DNA of 51,014 bases from Flavobacteriia bacterium (GCA_016178305.1 JACOTM010000071.1:1-51014); one strand, 5' to 3'. Shown: positions 32,800 to 42,030, numbered from the stretch's first letter. Translations and numbers: made by a program. The notes: generated by a model not told the origin, from the sequence alone.

Positions 32800-33363
32800 T
32801 TAATTTTTAGCTCTTATTCGACTTAAACTAACAGGTGTGATTCCTAAATAAGAAGCTATTAATTTTAAAGAAACTCGTTTGATTATATCAGAAGATTCTG
32901 TTATTAAGAAGGTATATCGTTCATCCGCAGTGTGAAATTGGATGTTTTCAATTCGATTAATTGTATCAATATAAGCATTTTCAAAAATTAAACGAAAAAG
33001 ACGTTCGATTTCGGGATATGAATCATATAATTTAAAAAGTGCTATCGCGTCTATTGCAATTAACTCCGTATTTTCTAAAACTTGAATTGCTTTTCGGGAA
33101 GGATTTTTAGAGAAAAGACTTTCAGCTCGAGCAATAATAGAATTTTCAAATGCAAAACTTTCAGTTATTTCTAAGTCATCTTTAAAATAATAAATTCGTG
33201 CTAAACCTTTTTTGATGAAGTAAATTGTTTTGCAAGCATGTCCAATTGGTTGCAAAATAGTGTTCTTTTTAACTGAAATAGTTGTAGATATTAAAGAAAT
33301 AGCATTTTGTGAATCAGTAGATATTTCATGAAATTTTTTAAAATAAAGAAAGATTGAATTCAT
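32800..33363 (-). CDS. Crp/Fnr family transcriptional regulator
   Basis: The 187-residue protein has a cyclic-nucleotide-binding-like beta-roll (NTILQPIGHACKTIYFIKKGLARIYYF) and a short C-terminal helix-turn-helix ending LKLIASYLGITPVSLSRIRA. The Fnr cysteine pattern is absent, so it does not look like an oxygen sensor. This short type, common in Bacteroidota, is a plausible local regulator. It is transcribed toward the MFS gene, 185 bases away. Confidence 0.88.
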   Translation of the reverse strand: MNSIFLYFKKFHEISTDSQNAISLISTTISVKKNTILQPIGHACKTIYFIKKGLARIYYFKDDLEITESFAFENSIIARAESLFSKNPSRKAIQVLENTELIAIDAIALFKLYDSYPEIERLFRLIFENAYIDTINRIENIQFHTADERYTFLITESSDIIKRVSLKLIASYLGITPVSLSRIRAKN

Positions 33364-33598
33364 AAATAAAAATTGAATCTGAATGAACTATTAGAAACGC
33401 AGTTAAAATATAAAATTAACAATTCTTTGTATCGATTAATAATAAAATGGAAAGATTATTAATTATTTTTTAATGGATTAGAAAATTTAGACAAATTAAT
33501 CCTTTCAGGATCAAAATATGATGTTGCTCATAAGTAAATAGGAGTATATCGTTTATCTTTATCGTTTATTTTGTTGAACGTAGGTTACTTTTTTTATA

Positions 33599-34081
33599 AT
33601 GGCTAAACAATCAAATTTTAAAAAGTCAAAAGCACCAAAGCTTTCTGAAACAACTATGACGCAAATTGTATTTCCAAATGATACGAATCCAATGGGGATT
33701 TTACAAGGTGGCCGTTTAGTCCATTGGCTAGATACTGCAGCAGCAATATGTTCACAAAATCATGCTGAACATATTTGTGTAACCGCATCTATAGATAGCG
33801 TTAAATTTAAAGCTCCTGCAAAAGTAGGGGATATCATTACTATAAAAGCAAAAGTAACGCGTTCTTTTCATTCTTCAATGGAAATTTTTGTACAAGCATG
33901 GGCAAAAAAAGTGTTGACTCAAAAAGAATATTTAATTAATGAAGCTTTTTTTACTTTTGTAGCGATTGATGATTATGCTAATCCAACAGAAGTTCCTGTT
34001 TTGAAACCAACTACTGATGCTGAAAAACAGGAATATGAATTAGCAGATGAACGTAAAAAAGCGCGTTTGAAATCGAAATGA
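33599..34081 (+). CDS. Acyl-CoA thioesterase, hotdog fold
   Basis: This 160-residue protein matches the YciA/BACH acyl-CoA hydrolase group: TMTQIVFPNDTNPMGILQGG, then the catalytic aspartate in LVHWLDTAAAICSQNH, and SVKFKAPAKVGDII. These hydrolyse fatty acyl-CoA to fatty acid and CoA in the cytoplasm. Single hotdog domain of normal length. Monocistronic as far as seen, with 235 bases before it that contain no gene and 118 after. Confidence 0.92.
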   Translation: MAKQSNFKKSKAPKLSETTMTQIVFPNDTNPMGILQGGRLVHWLDTAAAICSQNHAEHICVTASIDSVKFKAPAKVGDIITIKAKVTRSFHSSMEIFVQAWAKKVLTQKEYLINEAFFTFVAIDDYANPTEVPVLKPTTDAEKQEYELADERKKARLKSK

Positions 34082-34199
34082 TTCATCGAAATCAAGTTGT
34101 TAAGGTTAAGAAAAGGTCTAAAATTTTAACGATAGGTGGTCACGAAAATTAATAAATACGATATTTTCCATTGTTTTTTCTTTAATTTGCTTTTATATT

Positions 34200-34868
34200 A
34201 TGAAAAGAGAAATTATTGAGACTTCGGATGGTTCTAAAACAATTCGTATAATTGATTTAGATGAAAATTACCATTCAAATCATGGTGCTTTACAGGAAGC
34301 AGAACATGTTTTTATTCAAAATGGACTTAAGTATTTTCAAGGTAAAACAGATGTTGAAATTCTTGAAGTTGGTTTTGGGACAGGATTGAATGCTTTTTTG
34401 ACTGCAATTTATGGTTTAGAAAATTGTCAAAAAATTTCATACACTGGTATTGAGGCCTTTCCTGTAGCTGTGGAAGAATTAGAATTACTTGAATATCAAT
34501 TTTTAAAAGGTGAGAAAAACAGTTCCATTTTTTCGAAAATTCATCAAGTAGAATGGAATTCATGGAACGAAATTCATCCCTATTTCAGATTGAATAAACT
34601 AGAAGAAAAAATTCAAAATAGCTTACTGAAAGCTAATACTTTGGATTTGGTTTATTTCGATGCATTCGGTCCGCGCGCGCAAATTGAAATGTGGACAACT
34701 GAAATTTTTAATAAATTATTTGAGGCAATCAAACCGAATGGCTTTTTAGTGACTTATTGCGCAAAAGGTCAAGTCAAAAGAGATTTAAAATCTGTAGGTT
34801 TCGAAATAGAACCACTTCCTGGACCTCCCGGAAAACGTGAAATGACAAGAGCTTGGAAAAGGTTGTAA
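34200..34868 (+). CDS. mnmD: tRNA 5-(aminomethyl)-2-thiouridine methyltransferase MnmD
   Basis: The 222-residue protein has the SAM-binding loop ILEVGFGTGLNAFLTA and the MnmD/MnmC motif VYFDAFGPRAQIEMWT near residue 150. MnmD performs the final methylation of the wobble uridine in certain tRNAs; in E. coli it is fused to an oxidase as MnmC, whereas this is the stand-alone form. Length is as expected. A DtxR-type regulator gene follows after 100 bases and is separately promoted. Confidence 0.92.
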   Translation: MKREIIETSDGSKTIRIIDLDENYHSNHGALQEAEHVFIQNGLKYFQGKTDVEILEVGFGTGLNAFLTAIYGLENCQKISYTGIEAFPVAVEELELLEYQFLKGEKNSSIFSKIHQVEWNSWNEIHPYFRLNKLEEKIQNSLLKANTLDLVYFDAFGPRAQIEMWTTEIFNKLFEAIKPNGFLVTYCAKGQVKRDLKSVGFEIEPLPGPPGKREMTRAWKRL

Positions 34869-34920
34869 GGGATGTTGTATTGAATTTTAGGAAAAGTCAA
34901 TTTTAATTAATAATTCAATA

Positions 34921-34953
34921 TTTAGCCTTGTCTAAAAATAGTTTGTATATTTG
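34921..34953 (+). promoter_or_regulatory. Promoter and DtxR-type operator of the metal importer operon
   Basis: A -7 box TATATTTG at 34946-34953 is preceded by the dyad TTTAG-N6-CTAAA at 34921-34936. The dyad covers the -33 region, as for autorepression by the regulator encoded downstream. The TTG at 34951 lies within the -7 box, so translation must start later, at 34969. Confidence 0.65.
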
Positions 34954-34968
34954 TTTAAAACAGGATGT

Positions 34969-35628
34969 ATGTTAACACAAAGTGAAGAGAATTATCTAAA
35001 AGCAATTTATTCATTATCGGAGCAAAATGCTGAAATGATCTCTACCAATTTGTTAGCTGATAAAATGGCAACAAAAGCTTCTTCGGTTACAGATATGATT
35101 AAGAAATTATCTGAAAAATCATTAATAACTTATCTGAAATACCAAGGATGTGAATTGACTCCTTTTGGTCGCGAAACAGCTTTGCAAATTATACGTAAAC
35201 ATCGCTTGTGGGAAGTGTTTTTAGTTGAAAAATTAAATTTTGGTTGGGAAGAAGTACATGAAATAGCAGAACAACTTGAGCATATACAATCTTCTAAATT
35301 AACAGATAAATTAGATGAGTTTTTAAAGTTTCCGAAAATTGATCCACATGGTGATCCTATTCCAGATAAAAATGGTGTTTTTCAAAAACAAATTATAGCA
35401 CAGCCATTAGCATCGATCCAAATATCCGAAAAAGCAACAATAACAGGAGTTGAGGATGGCTCTTCAGAGTTTTTTCAGTTTTTAAAAAGATATGAAATTG
35501 GATTAGGGACCGAAATAAAAGTACTGGAAAAATTTTCATTTGATCAATCTATTTTAATATTAGTTGGCGATAAAGAAATTAATTTATCAGCGCTAGTATC
35601 TCAAAAAATATACGTTTGTCAAGCATGA
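34969..35628 (+). CDS. DtxR/MntR family metalloregulator
   Basis: The 219-residue repressor has the N-terminal helix-turn-helix (LTQSEENYLKAIYSL; TKASSVTDMIKKL), the dimerisation helices with ligand positions His78, Glu82, His97, Glu101, Glu104 and His105, and a C-terminal SH3-like FeoA domain. DtxR has Cys at the position of Glu101; MntR has Glu, which favours manganese, but the N-terminal MntR ligands are not conserved. It represses when metal is bound. The stop overlaps the next start (ATGA), so regulator and importer are one operon. Confidence 0.9.
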   Translation: MLTQSEENYLKAIYSLSEQNAEMISTNLLADKMATKASSVTDMIKKLSEKSLITYLKYQGCELTPFGRETALQIIRKHRLWEVFLVEKLNFGWEEVHEIAEQLEHIQSSKLTDKLDEFLKFPKIDPHGDPIPDKNGVFQKQIIAQPLASIQISEKATITGVEDGSSEFFQFLKRYEIGLGTEIKVLEKFSFDQSILILVGDKEINLSALVSQKIYVCQA

Positions 35629-36530
35629 AATCAGGATTACTCATTTTAGCAATAGGAATTTTGATGTTTGCTTGTAAATGGGATGCTCAAAAGTATAATT
35701 CGCCTAAAATGATTGTTTGTACGACTACAATTGTTGGAGACATAGTCAAAAATATTGTAGGGAATCGTTATGAAATTAAAACATTAATGGGAGCAGGTGT
35801 TGATCCACATATTTATGAAGCCAAGCCATCAGATGTTCGTGCAATGGGAGAGGCAAATGTTATTATTTTGAGTGGATTACATTTGGAAGGAAAAATGTCT
35901 GATTTATTTCTTCGCTTGAAAGATGAAAAAAATATTATTTCATTTTCTGATGGTATGAACGTAACAAAATTGATTCGTTTAAATGCCCATTCTTTTGATC
36001 CTCATGTATGGTTTGATGTTGATTTATGGGGAAAAGGAATGCTTCATTGTAAAAATAGTTTACAGAAAATTTATCCGAAAGATGCCGTGTTTTTTGAAAA
36101 AAATTACCAAAAAATGAAACTGAAATTTCAACTTTTAAAACAGGAAATCACCAAAAAAATAAATACGATTCCCCGTTCGAAGAGAGTATTGGTTACTTCT
36201 CATGACGCATTTCATTATTTTGGAAAAGCTTATGGAATTGACGTGAAAGCTTTACAAGGAGTGTCAACCGTGACTGAACCAGGATTGCGGAATGTTTCAA
36301 ATTTAGTTGATTTTTTAGTTGAAAAAAAAATACCTGCCGTTTTTATTGAAAGCAGTGTTTCTTCGAAATCGATAAAAGCAGTTTTGGAGGCTTGTTTGAA
36401 AAGAGGTCATCAGTTGAAAATAGGGGGGACGCTCTATTCAGATGCGCTTGGAGGTTCTGGTTCCAATGCAAATACGTATCTTAAAATGATTCGACAAAAT
36501 GTGCAAACTTTTACAAATTCAATGAACTAA
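35625..36530 (+). CDS. Metal ABC transporter substrate-binding lipoprotein
   Basis: A signal peptide ends in lipobox LMFAC (Cys17). The mature protein has the TroA/MntA-type ligands: His in AGVDPHIYEAKPSD, His in NAHSFDPHVWFDVD, Glu in AVFIESSVS, and Asp in LYSDALG. These bind manganese, zinc or iron. I set the start at ATG 35625, which overlaps the regulator stop by four bases. The ATPase gene follows after 4 bases. It lacks the His-rich loop typical of ZnuA, so manganese or iron is more likely than zinc. Confidence 0.92.
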   Translation: MKSGLLILAIGILMFACKWDAQKYNSPKMIVCTTTIVGDIVKNIVGNRYEIKTLMGAGVDPHIYEAKPSDVRAMGEANVIILSGLHLEGKMSDLFLRLKDEKNIISFSDGMNVTKLIRLNAHSFDPHVWFDVDLWGKGMLHCKNSLQKIYPKDAVFFEKNYQKMKLKFQLLKQEITKKINTIPRSKRVLVTSHDAFHYFGKAYGIDVKALQGVSTVTEPGLRNVSNLVDFLVEKKIPAVFIESSVSSKSIKAVLEACLKRGHQLKIGGTLYSDALGGSGSNANTYLKMIRQNVQTFTNSMN

Positions 36531-36534
36531 CTTT

Positions 36535-37329
36535 ATGAAAGGAAAATCAAGTATAGAAGTTCATAATTTATCTGTGACCTATCAAAATGTTCCTGTTTTG
36601 TGGGATATTGATTTCAGTTTACCTCAAGGTCAAATCATTGGAATTGTAGGTCCAAACGGTTCAGGAAAATCAACATTGCTGAAAGCGATTATGGATTTAG
36701 TTCCGATATCTAGCGGTTTTGTTAAAATTATGGATAAATCTCTAGGTTTAGTAAGAGATCTTGTAGCTTATGTTCCTCAACGAGAATCGGTGGATTGGAA
36801 TTTTCCAGCATCAGTTGAAGATGTTGTGATGATGGGGAGATATAAAAAGAATAAATTATTCAATCGTTTAACAAAAATTGACAAAGAATTAGTTCAAGAG
36901 GCAATTGCTAAAGTTAAATTAGAAAAATATAAGGATAGACAAATTGCACAATTGTCTGGAGGTCAGCAACAACGTGTTTTTATAGCTAGAGCATTGGCAC
37001 AAGGAGCTGATATTTATATCATGGATGAGCCATTTGTAGGAGTTGATATGGCAACAGAAAAAACGATTTTGGATTTATTGATTTTAATGAAAAATGAAGG
37101 TAAGACAATCATTATTGTGCATCATGATATTCAAACAGTTTCTAATTTCTTTGATTATATTGTATTATTAAATACTCGATTAATCGCCCATGGTAAAACA
37201 AGTGAAACTTTGACAGGAGAAAATTTACAAGCTACTTATGGAGGGCAATTGAATTTGTTAACGAAGATTCAAACACTGATAAAAGCGAAAGACTTTCCGT
37301 TACGCGAAGAAGGTTTTGAGGATAAATAA
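36535..37329 (+). CDS. Metal ABC transporter ATP-binding protein
   Basis: The 264-residue ATPase has Walker A GPNGSGKST (39-47), Q-loop VPQRES, signature LSGGQQQR (about 140), Walker B IYIMDEP and the switch His in IIVHHD. It energises uptake by the two permeases downstream. Its stop overlaps the first permease start by one base. It matches the ZnuC/MntB-type family. Confidence 0.95.
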   Translation: MKGKSSIEVHNLSVTYQNVPVLWDIDFSLPQGQIIGIVGPNGSGKSTLLKAIMDLVPISSGFVKIMDKSLGLVRDLVAYVPQRESVDWNFPASVEDVVMMGRYKKNKLFNRLTKIDKELVQEAIAKVKLEKYKDRQIAQLSGGQQQRVFIARALAQGADIYIMDEPFVGVDMATEKTILDLLILMKNEGKTIIIVHHDIQTVSNFFDYIVLLNTRLIAHGKTSETLTGENLQATYGGQLNLLTKIQTLIKAKDFPLREEGFEDK

Positions 37330-38606
37330 TGAAGGACACTTTGACATATTTTTTATCTGACTCAGTAGCTTTGAAAGTATTGCTGGGAGTGATTATTATT
37401 GGTGCAACATCAGGAATTGTAGGGACATTTTCTTTTTTGCGCAAAAAAACGTTAGTGGGAGATGCAATAGCACATTCATTACTTCCTGGGATTTGTTTAG
37501 GTTTTTTGTTTACAGGAACAAAAGATCCTATCGGATTGATGTTTGGAGCATTAATTTCAGGATGGATTTCTGTTTGGGTAATTGATTATTTAGTATCTAA
37601 AACCAAATTAAGTGAAGATACAGCAATCGCTTTTGTTTCAACTTTTTTCTTTGCAATAGGCTCCGTTATATTATCGGTCATTTCAAAAAGTCAAAATGGA
37701 AATCAGTCAGGATTAAAAGATTTTTTATTTGGGAAAGCAGCCACGATGACGAATTACGATGTGAATGTTTTTGCGGTATTATCTGTATTGATAATAATTA
37801 TGGTTACCGTTTTTTATAAACCATTTAAAATGTTGGCTTTCAATAAAGAGTTTGCACATGCAATAGGTTGGAATACAAAATGGATAGAATTTTTACTTTC
37901 TACAATCACTGTTTTGACAGTCGCAATCGGAATACAAGCTGTTGGGATTGTATTAACTTCGGCTTTATTAATAGCACCTTCTTCAGCTGCTCGTTACTGG
38001 ACTAATAATTTAGTAAAAATGATTATCATTGCGGCTTTTATTGGAATGTTTTCAGGTGTTATAGGTGTTATTATTTCAGCCTCACAAGAAAATATGCCAA
38101 CAGGACCATGGATTGTTTTTGTGTTATTTTTAATTACATTGCTTACTTTATTATTTTCTCCTCAAAAAGGTTGGTTTTCAATTCAGAAAAATCAAAGAGA
38201 AAATAAACGTAAAATTTCAGAAGAGAATGTTTTAAAAATATTTTACCAATTAAAAGAGTCTAAAATCGACCAAGTTTCTTACAGCGTATTTCTTGAAAAA
38301 AGAATGATGGATACAAGAGATTTATCAAAAACAATTCAAAATTTAATTCATAAAAAATGGTTGAAAAAGTTAAATTCAGATTATTCATTGACCGAAAATG
38401 GGGCAGTTGAAGCATCACGAGTCGTAAGGTTTCATCGTTTATGGGAACTATATTTGACCAAAAGGATGAATTTTAAAGAAGACCATATTCACGGAACAGC
38501 AGAAACAATAGAACATTTAATTACGCCTGAAATAGAGAAAGAATTATTAAAAGAATTAAATTTTCCTCTGGCAGATCCTCATAACAAAGAAATTCCATAC
38601 GAATGA
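37329..38606 (+). CDS. Metal ABC permease fused to a DtxR-like domain
   Basis: Residues 1-285 form a typical ZnuB/MntC-type permease (about eight helices, with GDAIAHSLLPGICLGF and GIVLTSALLIAPSSAARYW). Residues 295-425 are a cytoplasmic extension resembling the DtxR repressor fold: a winged-helix region (KISEENVLKIFYQL), then SLTENGAVEASRVVRFHRLWELYL and IHGTAETIEHL. This closely parallels CELTPFGRE..IIRKHRLWEVFL and VHEIAEQLEH of the repressor three genes upstream, and keeps the histidines and glutamates used for metal binding. It may sense cytoplasmic metal on the transporter. Confidence 0.9.
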   Translation: MKDTLTYFLSDSVALKVLLGVIIIGATSGIVGTFSFLRKKTLVGDAIAHSLLPGICLGFLFTGTKDPIGLMFGALISGWISVWVIDYLVSKTKLSEDTAIAFVSTFFFAIGSVILSVISKSQNGNQSGLKDFLFGKAATMTNYDVNVFAVLSVLIIIMVTVFYKPFKMLAFNKEFAHAIGWNTKWIEFLLSTITVLTVAIGIQAVGIVLTSALLIAPSSAARYWTNNLVKMIIIAAFIGMFSGVIGVIISASQENMPTGPWIVFVLFLITLLTLLFSPQKGWFSIQKNQRENKRKISEENVLKIFYQLKESKIDQVSYSVFLEKRMMDTRDLSKTIQNLIHKKWLKKLNSDYSLTENGAVEASRVVRFHRLWELYLTKRMNFKEDHIHGTAETIEHLITPEIEKELLKELNFPLADPHNKEIPYE

Positions 38607-39466
38607 GTTTGAATGATTTTTTGACATTGTTAACGGCAGCAACTATTGGTTTAAGTTGTGCTATTCTAGGATGTTTCTTAGTTTTAAGGAAAGTCGTAAT
38701 GGTTGGAGATGCTATTTCACACAGTGTTTTACCTGGAATTGCAATTGCTTATATCGTCAGCGCAAATTTTAATTCAAGTTTATTATTGATAGGCGCAGCC
38801 ATTTTTGGTGTGATTACCACATTAATAATAGATTTTTTTCATAAGAAATTAAAATTGCAAGAAGATGCTTCAATAGGTATTACGTTTACTTGGTTGTTTG
38901 CTTTAGGAGTGATTATTATTACATTATTTACAGAAAGTAATACCGATTTAGATCAAGATTGCGTTTTATTTGGAGAATTAAGTTCTTCGTTTTTAGATAA
39001 AATTATTATGAATGATTACTTAATCGGAACAAGAAGTTTTTGGATGATATTTCCTGTTTTTTTAATAATTGTAATTTTTGTAGTTCGAGGGTTTAAAGGA
39101 CTTTTACTCATTTCATTCAATGAAGAATATGCAAAGTCAAAAGGTATTCATGTTTCCATGTGGAATTTGATTTTTATGAGTTTGGTTAGTATTACAACTG
39201 TAATGAGTTTTGAAAGTGTTGGAGCGGTATTGGTTGTAGGATTATTGGTAATTCCACCAGCCACAGCATATATCCTTTCAAATGATCTAAAAAAAATGAT
39301 ATTTATAGCTTGTGGTTTGACCCTTTTAGCTTGTATATTAGGATTTTATTTTTCAATTTTAATAGATGTTTCTATGAGTTCAATGGTCATTGTAACCTGT
39401 GGAATGTTGTTTTTTAGTGTTTTAGCATACGAAAAGTTAAAAAAAATGTTAAAAAGTAAAAAATAA
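38603..39466 (+). CDS. Metal ABC permease
   Basis: This 287-residue permease has the family segment RKVVMVGDAISHSVLPGIAIAY and VGLLVIPPATAY, with about eight helices and no C-terminal extension. It overlaps the previous permease by four bases (ATGA), so the importer probably uses a permease heterodimer of one fused and one plain subunit. It is the last gene of the operon. Confidence 0.93.
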   Translation: MSLNDFLTLLTAATIGLSCAILGCFLVLRKVVMVGDAISHSVLPGIAIAYIVSANFNSSLLLIGAAIFGVITTLIIDFFHKKLKLQEDASIGITFTWLFALGVIIITLFTESNTDLDQDCVLFGELSSSFLDKIIMNDYLIGTRSFWMIFPVFLIIVIFVVRGFKGLLLISFNEEYAKSKGIHVSMWNLIFMSLVSITTVMSFESVGAVLVVGLLVIPPATAYILSNDLKKMIFIACGLTLLACILGFYFSILIDVSMSSMVIVTCGMLFFSVLAYEKLKKMLKSKK

Positions 39467-39542
39467 TATTTTTTTTAATCGATTGAAATTCAGTTTAGTA
39501 TATAAAATCTATCTATTTGATGCTAAAATAATTTAAATTTTA

Positions 39543-39575
39543 TTTGTTTTGTAAAGATAAATGTGTGTATCTTTG
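39543..39575 (+). promoter_or_regulatory. Promoter upstream of putative small RNA
   Basis: TTTG at 39543-39546 and TATCTTTG at 39568-39575, separated by 21 bases, fit the Bacteroidota promoter pattern. No ORF starts soon after; a hairpin terminator follows about 57 bases later. Confidence 0.5.
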
Positions 39576-39581
39576 CTTCAT

Positions 39582-39677
39582 ACAATTTCATAGTTGTAGT
39601 TTAGGTTTTATAGTTTTAGCAAGGTTTAGCGAAAAGAGAAACACATTCCATAAGGATTTGTTTCTCTTTTTGTTTTT
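39582..39677 (+). ncRNA. Putative small RNA or leader
   Basis: Between the promoter at 39543-39575 and the terminator at 39632-39670 lies an approximately 95-base segment without an ORF or a family I recognise. It could be an independent small RNA or an attenuated leader of the dehydrogenase gene that begins at 39721. Ends are approximate. Confidence 0.35.
39632..39670 (+). terminator. Rho-independent terminator
   Basis: A perfect 12-base stem, AAAAGAGAAACA (39632-39643) with TGTTTCTCTTTT (39659-39670), a 15-base loop and a T-rich tail (TTTTTGTTTTTT) make a convincing terminator. Confidence 0.75.
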
Positions 39678-39720
39678 TAGGCCTTTTTTTTGTATTTAAA
39701 TTAACCCCAAATTGATTATA

Positions 39721-40446
39721 ATGAGTAAAATATTAATAATTTCAGGAGGAAATAAAGGTATTGGTAAAGGTCTAACAACAATTTATTTAGAAAAAGGATA
39801 TATTGTTTATTCATTTTCAAGAAGCATTAATTCGGAGTTTGTTCATGATAATTTAGTTCAATTTAAAGTAGATGTTTCCAATATTGATGAATTGGAAGTA
39901 AATATATTAGATGTTTTTAGCACAATAGATTTAAATCAGAATGAAGAAATAACGTTAATTAATAACGCAGGGACATTAGGGTGTGTTAATCAATTGACTC
40001 AAATTTCAGTTGAGGACATTCAAAATACATTAAATACGAATTTGTTGGGACCAATAATCATTACTAAATTATTTCTAAATTATTTCAATTCACAAAAGAA
40101 AAAAATTATTAATGTTTCCTCTGGAGCAGCGTCAAAAGAATTTTACGGATGGTCAGTTTATGGTACAACAAAAGCTGGACTTGATTTTTTTTCAAAATCC
40201 ATTGCGTTCGAATATCCAGAAGTGAAAGTGTTGAATATATATCCAGGTGTAGTTGATACAGACATGCAACAAGAAATTAGATCTAAATCAACACTTGAAT
40301 TTAAACTGGTAGATCAATTTATTGATTATAAAAAAAAGAATGTATTGAATGATATTTACGTAGTAGGGAAGAAAATATTTGAATTATCAGATGAAGGAGC
40401 TTTTTATTCAGGTGAAATTATTAGAATTAAAGATAATAGAGAATAA
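39721..40446 (+). CDS. Short-chain dehydrogenase/reductase
   Basis: The 241-residue SDR has the cofactor motif SGGNKGIGKG at residues 8-17, the NNAG motif (INNAGTLG), a catalytic serine in NVSSGAAS and YGTTK as the Tyr-Lys pair. The arrangement resembles sepiapterin-reductase-like SDRs, but the substrate is not clear. I chose ATG 39721 over TTG 39712. It appears monocistronic. Confidence 0.9.
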   Translation: MSKILIISGGNKGIGKGLTTIYLEKGYIVYSFSRSINSEFVHDNLVQFKVDVSNIDELEVNILDVFSTIDLNQNEEITLINNAGTLGCVNQLTQISVEDIQNTLNTNLLGPIIITKLFLNYFNSQKKKIINVSSGAASKEFYGWSVYGTTKAGLDFFSKSIAFEYPEVKVLNIYPGVVDTDMQQEIRSKSTLEFKLVDQFIDYKKKNVLNDIYVVGKKIFELSDEGAFYSGEIIRIKDNRE

Positions 40447-40572
40447 GAGATTTTCAAATCTAATGAAAATCGGAGTGTGAAATTTAAATTCAAAACAGTT
40501 ACTAAGTATATGTAAAAATATTTATTTTAGAATAAAGTTATTTTTTTTATCTTTAGACACACTATTTTAAGA

Positions 40573-41940
40573 ATGAGGGATAAGCAAATAGATCAAATTT
40601 TAAATACTTTAAGGTCTATCAATAAAGATGAATTTAAAGCTTCTATTACAACGGAAAATTCGTTTGATAGTATCTTAATTGAATTGAGCTTCCTTGAAAA
40701 TAAAATAGATTCACAAAAAAAGCGTATAAAAAATATTATTGAGTGTATCACTGAAAGTTGTACCGGTAATTTAAATAATCAGATTCCGATATCATCTGAG
40801 GAAGATGAATTAGATGTTATTTCTTTAGGATTCAATACCTTTCTTGAAGAATTGACAGAGACTACTGTTTCAAAAGATAAATTAATAGAAGCAAATAAAG
40901 AAATAATAGAACGTGAGCAAAAATTAGACGAAGCTCAAAAAGTTGCTAAAATTGGAAGCTGGGAATATGATTTTACGACAAACAAAACAATTTGGTCTAA
41001 ACAATTATATTCTATTTTTGAAATATCACCAGATACAACAGGTGATTTAATCGAACAATTTAGATCAAAAATTCATCCAGAAGATGTTCAGTTTTTTGAA
41101 AAAATGGCTTCTTTTGATCAGTCGGCAAAAAGTCACTTTCATGAATTTAGACTGATAACAAAAAAAAAATCAATCAAATATATTTTAGCAACGATTTATT
41201 CAAATTTTGAAAAAGGAAAATCGAGTCAAATTTTAGGTACATTTCAAGATATTACAGAAAGAAAAAAAACAGAACAAAAAGTTCTTGAACTAGAACAATC
41301 GGAAACAAAACACAAAAAGAAATTAATAGAAGCGATTCTTTTTACAAAAGAAAAAGAACAAAAAAGAATGGCTCAAGAGTTACATGATGATATTGGTTCT
41401 TCGTTAATGGTCATAAAATTTGCAGTGCATAAATTTGATGTAGAAGAAGAAAAAAAACAAGAATTATATGATTCAATTTCCGAAATTGTCGAAAAAGTAA
41501 GAAATTTATCGAATGAACTTTCTCCAAATGTCTTAGAAGAGTTTGGTTTAGTTAATGCTTTACGACATTATTCTGTATTATTAAAAAAATCAACTCCTTT
41601 AGAAGTTTATTATGATACGAATATTATTGATCATACTTATCTTACGAAAGAGGAGGAAATTTCACTTTATAGAGTCGTTCAAGAAATAATTAACAATATT
41701 TTGAAATATGCTGAAGCAACAATTGTTAAAATTGATCTTTCATATCGCGACAATCTTATTTCTCTTACCATAGAAGATAATGGAAAAGGTTTTATTCCAT
41801 CAAATAAGCATAAAAACGGATATACATTAGGGATTCTTAACATAGAAAGTAGAATTGATTATATTCAAGCTGAAATTTCTTATATACCAAGAAAACCAAA
41901 AGGAACAATTGTTAAGATATTGAAAATAATTTCAGTTTAA
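40573..41940 (+). CDS. Soluble sensor histidine kinase with PAS domain
   Basis: This 455-residue kinase has a coiled N-terminus (1-110), a PAS/PAC domain (about 120-235, ending GTFQDITERKK), a HisKA_3 dimerisation helix with MAQELHDDIGSS (His271 phospho-acceptor) and a HATPase_c domain (QEIINNILKYAEA, EDNGKGF, GILNIESRI), the NarX/DesK class. No membrane helix is visible, so it senses something inside the cell. No response regulator is adjacent. Confidence 0.88.
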   Translation: MRDKQIDQILNTLRSINKDEFKASITTENSFDSILIELSFLENKIDSQKKRIKNIIECITESCTGNLNNQIPISSEEDELDVISLGFNTFLEELTETTVSKDKLIEANKEIIEREQKLDEAQKVAKIGSWEYDFTTNKTIWSKQLYSIFEISPDTTGDLIEQFRSKIHPEDVQFFEKMASFDQSAKSHFHEFRLITKKKSIKYILATIYSNFEKGKSSQILGTFQDITERKKTEQKVLELEQSETKHKKKLIEAILFTKEKEQKRMAQELHDDIGSSLMVIKFAVHKFDVEEEKKQELYDSISEIVEKVRNLSNELSPNVLEEFGLVNALRHYSVLLKKSTPLEVYYDTNIIDHTYLTKEEEISLYRVVQEIINNILKYAEATIVKIDLSYRDNLISLTIEDNGKGFIPSNKHKNGYTLGILNIESRIDYIQAEISYIPRKPKGTIVKILKIISV

Positions 41941-42030
41941 CTTTTGACATCCCTCTCCTTTTCAATTTTAAATAACATCTGAGTTTGAAATGTTAATCTA
42001 CATATTCACAATTCAGTATGATATACAATT

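Noticed and set aside
39582-39677. Signal recognition particle RNA or other known RNA
   Set aside because: The conserved GGAA-type tip and flanks of SRP RNA are not present; no other known family matched by eye.
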